From NCBI GenBank assembly GCA_027484825.1, contig JAIXSE010000022.1, positions 46,182-110,181 on the forward strand: 64,000 nucleotides of DNA, read 5' to 3'. Within the stretch, counting starts at the first letter, position 1. Each line of letters opens with the position of its first letter. The notes under the pieces were generated by a model. That model was not told where the DNA came from, did not search any database, and saw nothing but the letters and a program-made list of their open reading frames with translations. The DNA comes from Rubrivivax sp. GTDB taxonomy: Bacteria > Pseudomonadota > Gammaproteobacteria > Burkholderiales > Burkholderiaceae_C. Made by a program: the position numbers and the translations under genes. Of this stretch, positions 20,027 to 28,400 are shown piece by piece.

Positions 20027-23000
20027 ATGCTGATGGGTGCCGTCCGCGTCGCATTGAGGCGCCCTTACACCTTCCTGGTCCTGGCCCTGCTGCTGCTGAT
20101 CATTGGCCCGCTGGCGGCGCTGCGCACGCCGACCGACATCTTTCCGGAGATCCGGGTGCCGGTCATTGCGGTGGCCTGGCAATACACCGGGCTGCCGGCG
20201 GACCAGATGGCCGGGCGCATCTCCACGCTGTTCCAGCGCACCTTGACCACCACGGTCAATGACATCGAGCACATCGAGGCCAACAGCTATCCCGGGGTGA
20301 GCGTCGTCAAGATCTTCTTCCAGCCGGGCGTGAATGTGGCGGTGGCCAATGCGCAGGTGACGGCGGTGTCGCAGGTGGTCACGCGGCAGATGCCGGCCGG
20401 CATCACGCCGCCGCTGATCCTGAACTACAACGCGGCGACCGTTCCCATTCTTCAATTGGCGCTCTCGGGCAAGGGTCTGTCGGAGCAGCAACTGTTCGAC
20501 CTGGGTTTCAACACCATCCGCACGCCGCTGGTCACCGTGCCGGGCGCGGCCATTCCACTGCCGTACGGCGGTAAACAGCGGCAGGTGCAGATTGACCTGA
20601 ATCCGGCGGCATTGCAGGCGCGCGGTCTGTCGGCGCAGGACGTGGCCAATGCCTTGGCCACGCAGAATGTGCTCACCCCGATTGGCACGCAGAAGATTGG
20701 GGAGCTGGAATACACGCTGCAGCTCAACAGCGCGCCCTCAGCCATTCAGGAGCTGGGCCTGCTGCCGGTGAAGGTGGTCAATGGCAGCACCCTCTATCTG
20801 AAGGATGTGGCCGATGTGCATGACGGCAATGCCCCGCAGACCAACATCGTGCATGTGGATGGGGGTCGGTCGGTGCTGATGTCGGTGCTCAAGAATGGTG
20901 CGGCGTCGACGCTGGCCATTGTGGACGGCGTGCGCTCCAAGCTGGACGAGCTCAAGTCCGCCTTGCCGGACACGCTGGACGTCAAGCCGATCAATGACCA
21001 GTCGATTTTTGTTCGGGCCGCCGTCAAGGGTGTGGCGATTGAAGGGGCGATTGCGGCGGCACTGACCAGCGCCATGATTCTGCTGTTCCTGGGCAGCTGG
21101 CGCTCGACGGTGATCATTGCGGTGTCCATTCCGCTGTCGATCCTGGGCTCCATCATTGCGCTGGCGGCGGTGGGCGAGACGCTGAACCTGATGACGCTGG
21201 GCGGCCTGGCGCTCGCGGTGGGCATTCTGGTGGACGACGCCACGGTGACCATTGAGAACATCAACTGGCATCTGGAGCACGGCAAGGATGTGGAGACGTC
21301 CATCATGGACGGCGCCCGTCAGATCGTCACACCGGCCTTTGTGTCGCTGCTGTGCATCTGCATCGTCTTCATTCCGATGTTCTTCCTGGAAGGCGTGTCG
21401 CGCTTCCTCTTTGTGCCCATGGCGGAGGCGGTGATCTTCGCCATGGTGTGTTCCTTCATCTTGTCGCGCACCCTGGTGCCGACGATGGCCAAGTACCTGC
21501 TCAAGCCGCATGCGCCGCTGACGGATGGTCACGGCCATCTGGCTGCGCCGCCGTCGCGCAATCCGCTGGTGCGTTTCCAGCGCAACTTCGAGGCGCGTTT
21601 CGAGCGGGTGCGGGAGTCCTATCGCGGGCTGCTCGGTGCGGCGCTCACGCACCACCGCGGTTTCCTGCTCGGATTTGTGCTGGTGGTGCTGGCCTCCTTT
21701 GCGCTGGTGCCCTTCATTGGCAGCAACTTCTTCCCGCAGGTCGATTCCGGACAGATCCTGATGCATGCACGGGTGCCGGTGGGCACGCGGGTGGAGGAGA
21801 CGGCCGCCCGATTCGCCCGGATTGAAGCCGCGGTGCGACGTGTCATTCCGTCCGACCAGATCGAGACGCTGGTGGACAACATCGGCCTGCCGCCGTCCAG
21901 CATCAACCTCACCTACAACAACACCGGTGTGATGGGCTCGCAGGACGGGGACATGCAGATTGCGCTGAAGGAAGGCCATGCCCCGACGGCCGACTATGTG
22001 CGCCGGCTGCGGGAGGTGCTGCCGCAGGAGTTCCCGGACACCACCTTCTCCTTCCCGCCGGCGGACATCGTCAGCCAGATCTTGAACTTCGGCTCACCGG
22101 CGCCGATTGACGTGCAGATCCGTGGACGGGATGTGGAAGCCAACTATGCCTATGCGCAGCAACTGCTCAAGCGCATCAAGGCGATTCCCGGTGTGGCGGA
22201 TGCGCGCATCCAGCAGTCCAACAAGGCGCCGACTTTCAATGTGAATGTCGACCGCACGCAGGCCCAGTTGCTGGGCCTGACCACGCGGGATGTGGCCAAC
22301 AGCCTGGTCGTCAATCTGGCGGGCAGCAGCCAGGTGGCGCCGACCTACTGGCTCAATCCGGCCAACGGGGTCAGTTACGCCATCGTCATGCAGACGCCGC
22401 AGCAGCAGCTGGATTCCCTGGCGGCGCTGGGCAATCTGCCGGTGGGCAACGGCAGTGCGCCGGGCACCACGACGCTGGGCGGCCTGGCCGCCTTTGAGCG
22501 CAGCACCGGCAGTGCCCTGGTCAGCCAGTACGACGTGCAGACCATGGTGCAGATCCACGCCACCACGCAGGACCGCGACCTGGGGGCCGTGGCCCGCGAC
22601 ATCCGCGAGGCTTTGGCGGAGACGGCGGCGCAGGTGCCCAAGGGATCGAACGTGCAGCTGCTGGGTCAGGTCCGCACCATGGACCGGGCCTTCTCCGGCC
22701 TGCTCTTCGGGCTGCTGGGCGCGGTGGTGCTCATCTACCTGCTCATCGTGGTGAACTTCCAGTCCTGGCTGGACCCGGCGGTGATCGTGTCGGCGCTGCC
22801 TGCGGCGCTGGCCGGCATTGTGTGGATGCTCTTTGCCACGCACACCACGCTCTCGGTGCCGGCGCTCACGGGCGCCATCATGTGCATGGGCGTGGCCACG
22901 GCCAACAGCGTGCTGGTCATCAGCTTTGCGCGTGAGCGGCTGGAGGAACTGGGAGACGCCACGGCGGCCGCCCTGGACGCCGGCTTCGTGCGATTCCGAC

Positions 23001-23278
23001 CGGTGCTGATGACGGCGCTGGCCATGGTCATCGGCATGCTGCCGATGGCGCTGGGCCTGGGGGAGGGCGGTGAACAGAATGCGCCGCTGGGCCGTGCCGT
23101 CATTGGCGGCCTGATCTTCGCCACCTTTGCCACGCTGGTGTTTGTGCCGGTGGTCTTCAGCCTGGTGCACCGTCACCACCGACCCAAGCCGTCCGATTCA
23201 TCTGCAGCTTCTTCTGCAGTTCCATCCGCCGATGCAGCGCCGCTGCTGCCGGCAGGAGATGCTTCCCATGCGAACTGA
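20027..23278 (+). CDS. RND efflux transporter, inner-membrane permease subunit
   Basis: 1083 residues from ATG 20027 (a second ATG is two codons later). The protein has the RND layout: a first helix (RPYTFLVLALLLLIIGPLAAL), a large periplasmic loop (TDIFPEIRVPVIAVAWQYTGL), helices 2-6 with the proton-relay aspartates in GGLALAVGILVDDATVTIEN, then a second repeat with another loop (GSNFFPQVDSGQILMHARVP) and helices 8-12. It belongs to the multidrug (AcrB/hydrophobe-amphiphile) side rather than the metal CzcA group, judging from the motif. Substrates cannot be inferred. The fusion-protein gene overlaps its end by 11 bases. Confidence 0.93.
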   Translation: MLMGAVRVALRRPYTFLVLALLLLIIGPLAALRTPTDIFPEIRVPVIAVAWQYTGLPADQMAGRISTLFQRTLTTTVNDIEHIEANSYPGVSVVKIFFQPGVNVAVANAQVTAVSQVVTRQMPAGITPPLILNYNAATVPILQLALSGKGLSEQQLFDLGFNTIRTPLVTVPGAAIPLPYGGKQRQVQIDLNPAALQARGLSAQDVANALATQNVLTPIGTQKIGELEYTLQLNSAPSAIQELGLLPVKVVNGSTLYLKDVADVHDGNAPQTNIVHVDGGRSVLMSVLKNGAASTLAIVDGVRSKLDELKSALPDTLDVKPINDQSIFVRAAVKGVAIEGAIAAALTSAMILLFLGSWRSTVIIAVSIPLSILGSIIALAAVGETLNLMTLGGLALAVGILVDDATVTIENINWHLEHGKDVETSIMDGARQIVTPAFVSLLCICIVFIPMFFLEGVSRFLFVPMAEAVIFAMVCSFILSRTLVPTMAKYLLKPHAPLTDGHGHLAAPPSRNPLVRFQRNFEARFERVRESYRGLLGAALTHHRGFLLGFVLVVLASFALVPFIGSNFFPQVDSGQILMHARVPVGTRVEETAARFARIEAAVRRVIPSDQIETLVDNIGLPPSSINLTYNNTGVMGSQDGDMQIALKEGHAPTADYVRRLREVLPQEFPDTTFSFPPADIVSQILNFGSPAPIDVQIRGRDVEANYAYAQQLLKRIKAIPGVADARIQQSNKAPTFNVNVDRTQAQLLGLTTRDVANSLVVNLAGSSQVAPTYWLNPANGVSYAIVMQTPQQQLDSLAALGNLPVGNGSAPGTTTLGGLAAFERSTGSALVSQYDVQTMVQIHATTQDRDLGAVARDIREALAETAAQVPKGSNVQLLGQVRTMDRAFSGLLFGLLGAVVLIYLLIVVNFQSWLDPAVIVSALPAALAGIVWMLFATHTTLSVPALTGAIMCMGVATANSVLVISFARERLEELGDATAAALDAGFVRFRPVLMTALAMVIGMLPMALGLGEGGEQNAPLGRAVIGGLIFATFATLVFVPVVFSLVHRHHRPKPSDSSAASSAVPSADAAPLLPAGDASHAN

Positions 23279-24527
23279 TGCACCTTCCACACCCCGCCTG
23301 CGGGTGGCCGCTGCCGTGGCCGCTGCGGTGGCCCTGATCATTGTGGGCTCCGGCCTGTGGGCGCGCCAATCCAGCGCCGAGCAGCTCAAGACGGCGGCCA
23401 CCGAGCGCGGCCAGCCGTCCGTCAACCTCATTGCGCCCAAGCTCCTGACGCCGGACGCGCTGGAACTGCCGGCACGGATTGAGGCCTGGGCGCGGGCGCC
23501 GATCTATGCGCGGGTCAGTGGCTATCTCAAGCGCTGGCAGGCGGATATTGGGGCGCCGGTCAAGGCGGGCCAGTTGCTGGCCGAAATCGAAACCCCGGAC
23601 CTGGACCAGCAACTCGCCCAGGCCCGCGCCGAGCTCAACACCGCGCGCAGCAATGCGGCCCTGGCGGCCAGCACCGCCAAGCGTTGGCAGTCGCTGCTGG
23701 AGTCGGACTCCGTGTCCCGCCAGGAGGTGGAGGAGCGCAGCGGTGACCTCGCGGCCAAGCAGTCCACCGTCAATGCCTTGCAGGCCAATGTGGACCGCAT
23801 CCAGGCGCTCAAGCAGTTCACCCGGCTCACGGCGCCGTTTGACGGCATCGTCACCGCCCGCAACACCGATGTCGGGGCGCTCATCAACGTCGGCGGCTCG
23901 CCGGGCAGCGAGCTTTTTGTTGTCTCCGACGTGCGCAAGCTGCGCGTCTACGTGAATGTGCCGCAGCGGCAGGTCACCCGGGTCCAGCCGGGGGCCAAGG
24001 CCCAGTTGGCGGTGCCGGAGCGTCCGGGCCAGACCTTCCATGCCACGGTTGAATCGCTCTCGCGTTCCATCAACACCGGCACCGGTGCCATGCTGGTGCA
24101 ACTGGTCGTGGACAACACGCGGGGCGAGCTGCTGCCGGGCGGATTCGCCACGGTGAAGTTCACGGGCGAGGCCACTGGCAGCGGCACGGCCGCGGCGACC
24201 GCTGGTGCAACGACTGCGACTACGGCCAGTGGCACTGTCGCCGGTACGAAGAATTCTGGCGCTGAGGCCCCGATCGCAGTCGGCCTGCCGCCTGGCGCCG
24301 TGATCATCAACAAGTCTGGCGTTCAGGTGGCCACGGTCGATGCACAGAACCGTGTGCAGCTGCGCAAGGTCACGATTGCGCGGGACCTGGGCACCGTCCT
24401 GGAGATTGGTTCTGGCCTGAGTGCGCAGGACCGGGTCATCGAGAACCCGCCGGATGGCCTGGCCAATGGTGATGTCGTGCGGGTGAATGCTGAAGCGGCA
24501 AAACCTGCTGCGAAGGAGCGTACGTGA
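23268..24527 (+). CDS. RND efflux periplasmic adaptor (membrane fusion protein)
   Basis: 419 residues starting MRTDAPSTPRLRV, with AGGAG ten bases upstream. One N-terminal membrane anchor (VAAAVALIIVGSGLWA) precedes the lipoyl halves (ARVSGYLKRWQADIGAPVKAGQLLAEIETPDLDQQ and LTAPFDGIVTARNTDVGALI), a coiled-coil hairpin (residues ~105-185) and the barrel domain. A low-complexity Ala/Thr/Gly segment of about 30 residues (near 300-330) interrupts the C-terminal membrane-proximal domain, which is unusual. It bridges the permease and the outer-membrane channel. Confidence 0.93.
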   Translation: MRTDAPSTPRLRVAAAVAAAVALIIVGSGLWARQSSAEQLKTAATERGQPSVNLIAPKLLTPDALELPARIEAWARAPIYARVSGYLKRWQADIGAPVKAGQLLAEIETPDLDQQLAQARAELNTARSNAALAASTAKRWQSLLESDSVSRQEVEERSGDLAAKQSTVNALQANVDRIQALKQFTRLTAPFDGIVTARNTDVGALINVGGSPGSELFVVSDVRKLRVYVNVPQRQVTRVQPGAKAQLAVPERPGQTFHATVESLSRSINTGTGAMLVQLVVDNTRGELLPGGFATVKFTGEATGSGTAAATAGATTATTASGTVAGTKNSGAEAPIAVGLPPGAVIINKSGVQVATVDAQNRVQLRKVTIARDLGTVLEIGSGLSAQDRVIENPPDGLANGDVVRVNAEAAKPAAKERT

Positions 24528-26032
24528 GTCGCCAGACGCGCAGCATGCAGCCAAGCCTCGCGCCGAACCCGACGTCCGGACTGAGGCTCCGCAGCTCCGG
24601 ACTGGCCGCGCTGGCCCTGGTGTCAGCGCTGGTGACGCTCGCAGGCTGCGCCCAGGCCCCGCGCAGCGAGCTGCCCGCCATGGACCCGGCGCCGGCGTTC
24701 AAGGAAGCGCAGTCGGGTGCTTCGGCCTGGGTGGCGGCGTCCTCAGACACGCCGCTCGCCTGGGACGGCTGGTGGAAGGCCTATGCAGACGCGGAACTGG
24801 ACGGACTGGAGCAGCGCCTGGTCGACAACAGTCCGGACCTTGCCGCCGCACTGGCGCGTTACGACCAGGCGCGTGCGGCGACGGAGACCTTGCGCGCGGC
24901 CCAGGCGCCCACCGTCAACAGCTCGCTGAACGTCACCCGCAACCGTCAATCGGAGCGACGACCGCTGCGGGTGCTCGGCCCGACCTCGCCTGATTGGTAC
25001 AACAGTGCCACCCTGGGCCTGGACGCCAGCTATGAACTGGACCTCTGGGGCCGGGTGCGCCAGCAGGTGGCGGCGGGTGTTGCCTCTGAGGCGGCTGCGC
25101 AGGCGGACCTTGCCGCCGCACGCCTTCAGTTGCAGGCGCAACTGGCCGACACCGTCATGGCGCTGCGCGGGCTGGACCGCGACGATGCCCTGCTGAAAGA
25201 GGCGGAAGACGCTTATGGCAAGGCGCTCGACCTGGTGACGCGCCGCCACAAGGCCGGTATTTCGTCGGGCCTGGACCTGGCCCGTGCTCAAGGGCAACTC
25301 GAAGCGGCTCGCTCGCAGCGTCAGCAATCGCAGGCGCAGCGCGCGGTACTGGAGCATGCGATTGCAGCGCTGGTGGGGGCCAATGCTTCGACCTTTGCCA
25401 TGGCGCCGCGACTGGACGAGCTGGCCACGCCGGTGATTCCGGTGGGCTTGCCTTCCACCTTGCTCCAGCGACGACCGGACATTGCTGCTGCGCAGCGCCG
25501 GGTGGAAGCGGCAACGGCGACCTTGGGCGTGGCCAAGACAGCTTATTACCCGTCCTTCACGCTCGGCGGCCAGGGCGGTTTCCAGACCAGTGACCTGAGC
25601 CGATTCATTGAGGCGCCCAATCTTTTTTGGGCGCTGGGGCCTGCCATCACCTTCAACCTCTTTGACGGGGGGCGCCGCAAGGCGGAAGAAGCGCGTGTTC
25701 AGGCGGCGCTGGAAGAGACGACGCAGCGCTATCGCAGCACGGTGCTGACGGCGTTTCAGCAGGTTGAAGACCAATTGGTGCTGCTGGACCGATATGGGCA
25801 GGCGCTGGACAACGAGCGAGCCAATGTAGCGGCGGCGGATCGATCCTTGGCATTGGCGACCAATCGCTACAAGGCTGGTGCTGCGAATTATCTGGAAGTT
25901 GTGACCTCGCAAACGGCGGGATTGACGGCCAAGCGTAGCGCGAATGATCTGGCGACACGTCAACGCCGGGCCTCCATTCAACTGATTCGCGCATTGGGAG
26001 GCGGCTGGCAGCCGACAGAGCCCAGGTCTTGA
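24524..26032 (+). CDS. RND efflux outer-membrane factor, NodT/OprM-type lipoprotein
   Basis: 502 residues. It starts at a GTG overlapping the stop of the fusion-protein gene by four bases, with GAAGGAG upstream. Lipobox LAGC gives acylated Cys42. Two TolC-like repeats are visible, with NSPDLAAALARYDQARA and the mirrored VAAADRSLALATNRYKAGAANYLEVVTSQ near the C-terminus, plus LDASYELDLWGRVR. It forms the trimeric outer-membrane channel. The operon is closed by a terminator 40 bases downstream. Confidence 0.93.
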   Translation: MSRQTRSMQPSLAPNPTSGLRLRSSGLAALALVSALVTLAGCAQAPRSELPAMDPAPAFKEAQSGASAWVAASSDTPLAWDGWWKAYADAELDGLEQRLVDNSPDLAAALARYDQARAATETLRAAQAPTVNSSLNVTRNRQSERRPLRVLGPTSPDWYNSATLGLDASYELDLWGRVRQQVAAGVASEAAAQADLAAARLQLQAQLADTVMALRGLDRDDALLKEAEDAYGKALDLVTRRHKAGISSGLDLARAQGQLEAARSQRQQSQAQRAVLEHAIAALVGANASTFAMAPRLDELATPVIPVGLPSTLLQRRPDIAAAQRRVEAATATLGVAKTAYYPSFTLGGQGGFQTSDLSRFIEAPNLFWALGPAITFNLFDGGRRKAEEARVQAALEETTQRYRSTVLTAFQQVEDQLVLLDRYGQALDNERANVAAADRSLALATNRYKAGAANYLEVVTSQTAGLTAKRSANDLATRQRRASIQLIRALGGGWQPTEPRS

Positions 26033-26072
26033 ATGAATGAGTCCATTGCCCGCCCCATCCCCACATGAATGA

Positions 26073-26108
26073 ATGGACTGCGTCAATGCTGACGCGGTCC
26101 ATTTTTTT
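26073..26108 (+). terminator. Terminator of the RND operon
   Basis: AATGGACTGCGTCA (26072-26085) and TGACGCGGTCCATT (26090-26103) form a 14-bp stem with one wobble position and the loop ATGC, followed by TTTTTTT. Confidence 0.9.
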
Positions 26109-26164
26109 CGAGACCTGAAGGGCCCGGATCGCATTGAATGCAACGAACGGGCAGGGTGGTGGTG

Positions 26165-26408
26165 GGAGGCGGGAGGCGCTTGGGGTGGGGCGTGTGTGGG
26201 AGGAGCCGAGGAGCGGAGGAAGTCGGGGGGCGCGCGGAGCGCGCATCAATGACTAGCTAGAGGGACCGGCTGTTTGAGCGGAGCGAGCCGGAGGTGAGCG
26301 AAGCGAGTTGGGCCCGCCCCGACTTCTGAGCACCGCAGGGGAGTCTTGAGGGCGTTGCCCTCAAGACCTCCGGACTCACACGCCCCACCCCAAGCGCCTC
26401 CTGCCTCC
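26165..26408. repeat. Structured element with 32-bp terminal inverted repeats and nested hairpins
   Basis: The ends 26165-26196 and 26377-26408 are inverted copies matching at 31 of 32 positions. Inside, GAAGTCGGGG (26219-26228) pairs with CCCCGACTTC (26317-26326). This second arm encloses a hairpin GCGCGC-GGA-GCGCGC (26230-26244) and CCGGCT/AGCCGG (26266-26271 with 26286-26291). A further hairpin GTCTTGAGGGC-GTT-GCCCTCAAGAC is at 26343-26367, extendable with a one-base bulge. The element lies 57 bases beyond the RND terminator. It contains no credible gene. It could be a nonautonomous mobile repeat or a structured RNA. No target duplication flanks it. The rest of the 26033-26837 gap holds only the inverted repeat at 26554. 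Confidence 0.75.
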
Positions 26409-26553
26409 TCGCTCAATCCAGAGCCCAACCCCCAGAGAAAAGAGACCACCCCCAGACCACCCTCAACACCACTCAACGCCTGCCCCCCAAAGCCCCCACC
26501 CCGAGTGTCAGTATCCGTAAAACCCGGATCACCCGCGATACAAACACTGGCCG

Positions 26554-26581
26554 CGCGCAATCTACCCCGATAGATTGCGCG
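26554..26581. promoter_or_regulatory. 11-bp perfect inverted repeat upstream of the pectate lyase gene
   Basis: CGCGCAATCTA (26554-26564) and TAGATTGCGCG (26571-26581) are perfect inverted copies separated by CCCCGA. No T-run follows on either strand, so an operator or leader structure is more likely than a terminator. It lies about 256 bases before the lyase start. Confidence 0.45.
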
Positions 26582-26837
26582 TCGATCTCGGCAAGGCACC
26601 CTTAGGTCGCCCACCGAATCAAGGCCGACCCGCCTTTCAGCGTAGTCAGGTGGCCCCTGCAGAGCCGCCAAGCCCATTTCGCTGACGGGACCGGTCATTC
26701 CCTGCCCATATTGCAACCAGTTGACTTGTCTGGAGCGACGAGCGCTGGTCTGACGCGAGCTGCGGAGCGAATCCCTGATGGCTCGGGTTGGCGCGAGCGT
26801 GGGCGGACAACTGAAACGAAGCACTCTGGGAGTTTTC

Positions 26838-28256
26838 ATGAAAGCAATGCAACCGCGCCACCGTCTGGCGCTGATCGCGATCGCCTGTGGCGCAATGGCC
26901 CCGGCCGCCTTTGCGGCTGACTGGCCGTCCGGCTTTTCCAAGTGCGCTGAGGAGGGCGAGACCTGCAAGCTCGGCTCCACCAGCACTACCCGTCAGGTGT
27001 CGTTCGGCCTCAAGGACAAGTGGGTCTTGAAGACCTTCACCGGCACTTCCATCGCTTGCACCAGCGCCAATTTTGGCAATGCGGATCCCAACAGCGGCAA
27101 GGCTGAGAAGTGCGCCGTCGGCCCGGTGAGCACGGCCCCGGCGCCGTCTCCGGCACCCGCACCTTCGCCTGCACCGTCCCCCGCACCGGCCCCGTCGCCT
27201 GCACCGGCGCCGTCCCCTGCTCCGGCCCCGGCACCCGCTGGCGCCAGCGGTGGCTTCGCCGGCACCGTCACCGGCGGTGGCAGCAAGACGCCCATCACCG
27301 TCACCAATGCCGCTGACATGCAGGCCGCCATCAACAACTACAGCGGCACCGGCGGTCTGGTCATCAACTATGCCGGCACCTTCGACTTCAGCACCATCCC
27401 CGACCCTTGCACCCAGTGGAAGAAGCCGGCGGGTGCCATCGTCGAGATCAAGAACAAGAGCGACGTCACCATCCAGGGCGTCAACGGCTCGGCGGCGAAT
27501 TTTGGCCTCGCGGTCAAGGGCGGTGCCACCAACATCATCATCCGCAACATGACCATCGGTCTGCTGCCCGGCTCCATTGATGCGATCGGCATCGAAGGCC
27601 AGAGCGGCAAGTATCCGGGCTACATCTGGGTGGACCACAACACCCTGTTCAGCTCGCTGGCTGAATGCTCCGGCGCCGGTGACCTCGAGTTTGACGGCCT
27701 CGTGGACAACAAGGCGGGTGCCCACCACCTGACCTACAGCTACAACTACATCCACGACCACCACAAAGTCGGCCTCATCGGCTCGAGCGACAGTGATGCC
27801 AGCGACCGCTACATCACCTTCCACCACAACTACTACTACAACGTCGGCTCGCGCGTCCCGCTGCAGCGCGGTGGCTACACCCACATCTACAACAACCTGT
27901 TCTCCAAGATTGTGACCTCCGGCGCCAACATCCGCATGGGTGGTTATTCGCTGATCGAGGCCAACTACTTCGAGAACTCGCAGAACCCCGTCACTTCGCG
28001 GGACAGCTCGGCCATCGGCTACTGGGAACTGCGCAACAACAACATCAAAACCAAGGCCGACTTCAGCACCTACGGCATCAACTGGGTGGCCAGCACCTCG
28101 TCGCCGTCCAAGGATGCGACCGACTGGGTCAGCACCGCCACCTTCCCGGTGGGCATCCCCTACAGCTACACCCCGCACGACCCGGCCTGCGTGAAGGCCA
28201 AGCTGCCGAGCGTCGTTGGCGCCGGCAAGTCGCTCGCGACGCTGAGCTGCAACTGA
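26838..28256 (+). CDS. Secreted pectate lyase (polysaccharide lyase family 1)
   Basis: 472 residues from ATG 26838, after GGGAG. Signal peptide 1-27 ends PAAFAA. Residues 28-97 form a small four-cysteine module (WPSGFSKCAEEGETCKLG, later SIACTSANFG, KCAVG), probably a binding domain. A Pro-Ala-Pro-Ser linker covers 98-136. The catalytic parallel beta-helix follows: VTNAADMQAAINNY, IWVDHNTLF, DGLVDNKAGAHHLTYSYNYIHDHHKVGLIG, and RVPLQRGG with the family's catalytic arginine region. It should cleave polygalacturonate by beta-elimination with calcium. This suggests growth on plant material. It ends at a strong terminator. Confidence 0.93.
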   Translation: MKAMQPRHRLALIAIACGAMAPAAFAADWPSGFSKCAEEGETCKLGSTSTTRQVSFGLKDKWVLKTFTGTSIACTSANFGNADPNSGKAEKCAVGPVSTAPAPSPAPAPSPAPSPAPAPSPAPAPSPAPAPAPAGASGGFAGTVTGGGSKTPITVTNAADMQAAINNYSGTGGLVINYAGTFDFSTIPDPCTQWKKPAGAIVEIKNKSDVTIQGVNGSAANFGLAVKGGATNIIIRNMTIGLLPGSIDAIGIEGQSGKYPGYIWVDHNTLFSSLAECSGAGDLEFDGLVDNKAGAHHLTYSYNYIHDHHKVGLIGSSDSDASDRYITFHHNYYYNVGSRVPLQRGGYTHIYNNLFSKIVTSGANIRMGGYSLIEANYFENSQNPVTSRDSSAIGYWELRNNNIKTKADFSTYGINWVASTSSPSKDATDWVSTATFPVGIPYSYTPHDPACVKAKLPSVVGAGKSLATLSCN

Positions 28257-28278
28257 TCAGGCGATTGTCCTGACGTAG

Positions 28279-28314
28279 ACGGGGACCTGCCTTGTGGGGC
28301 AGGTCCCCGTTTTT
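28279..28314 (+). terminator. Terminator of the pectate lyase gene
   Basis: ACGGGGACCTGCC (28279-28291) pairs perfectly with GGCAGGTCCCCGT (28298-28310) around a six-base loop and is followed by TTTTT, 23 bases after the stop codon. Confidence 0.93.
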
Positions 28315-28333
28315 GCTGATGCGGCAAAGTCTT

Positions 28334-28400
28334 TGCGTTTCGTGTTTTGCGAGAGAGTGGGTGCTGTGATAGGCTTGCCTTATGCCACAAACGAAACGCA
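28334..28400. promoter_or_regulatory. Inverted pair TGCGTTTCGT / ACGAAACGCA around an antitoxin start
   Basis: TGCGTTTCGT (28334-28343) and ACGAAACGCA (28391-28400) are perfect inverted copies 47 bases apart, flanking the promoter region and start codon of the HTH antitoxin gene. Such a pair could be its autoregulatory operators; the second lies inside codons 4-7. Confidence 0.4.

Noticed and set aside
26246..26986. Minus-strand frame across the structured element
   Set aside because: It runs through inverted repeats and the lyase promoter and has no recognisable domain or start signal.
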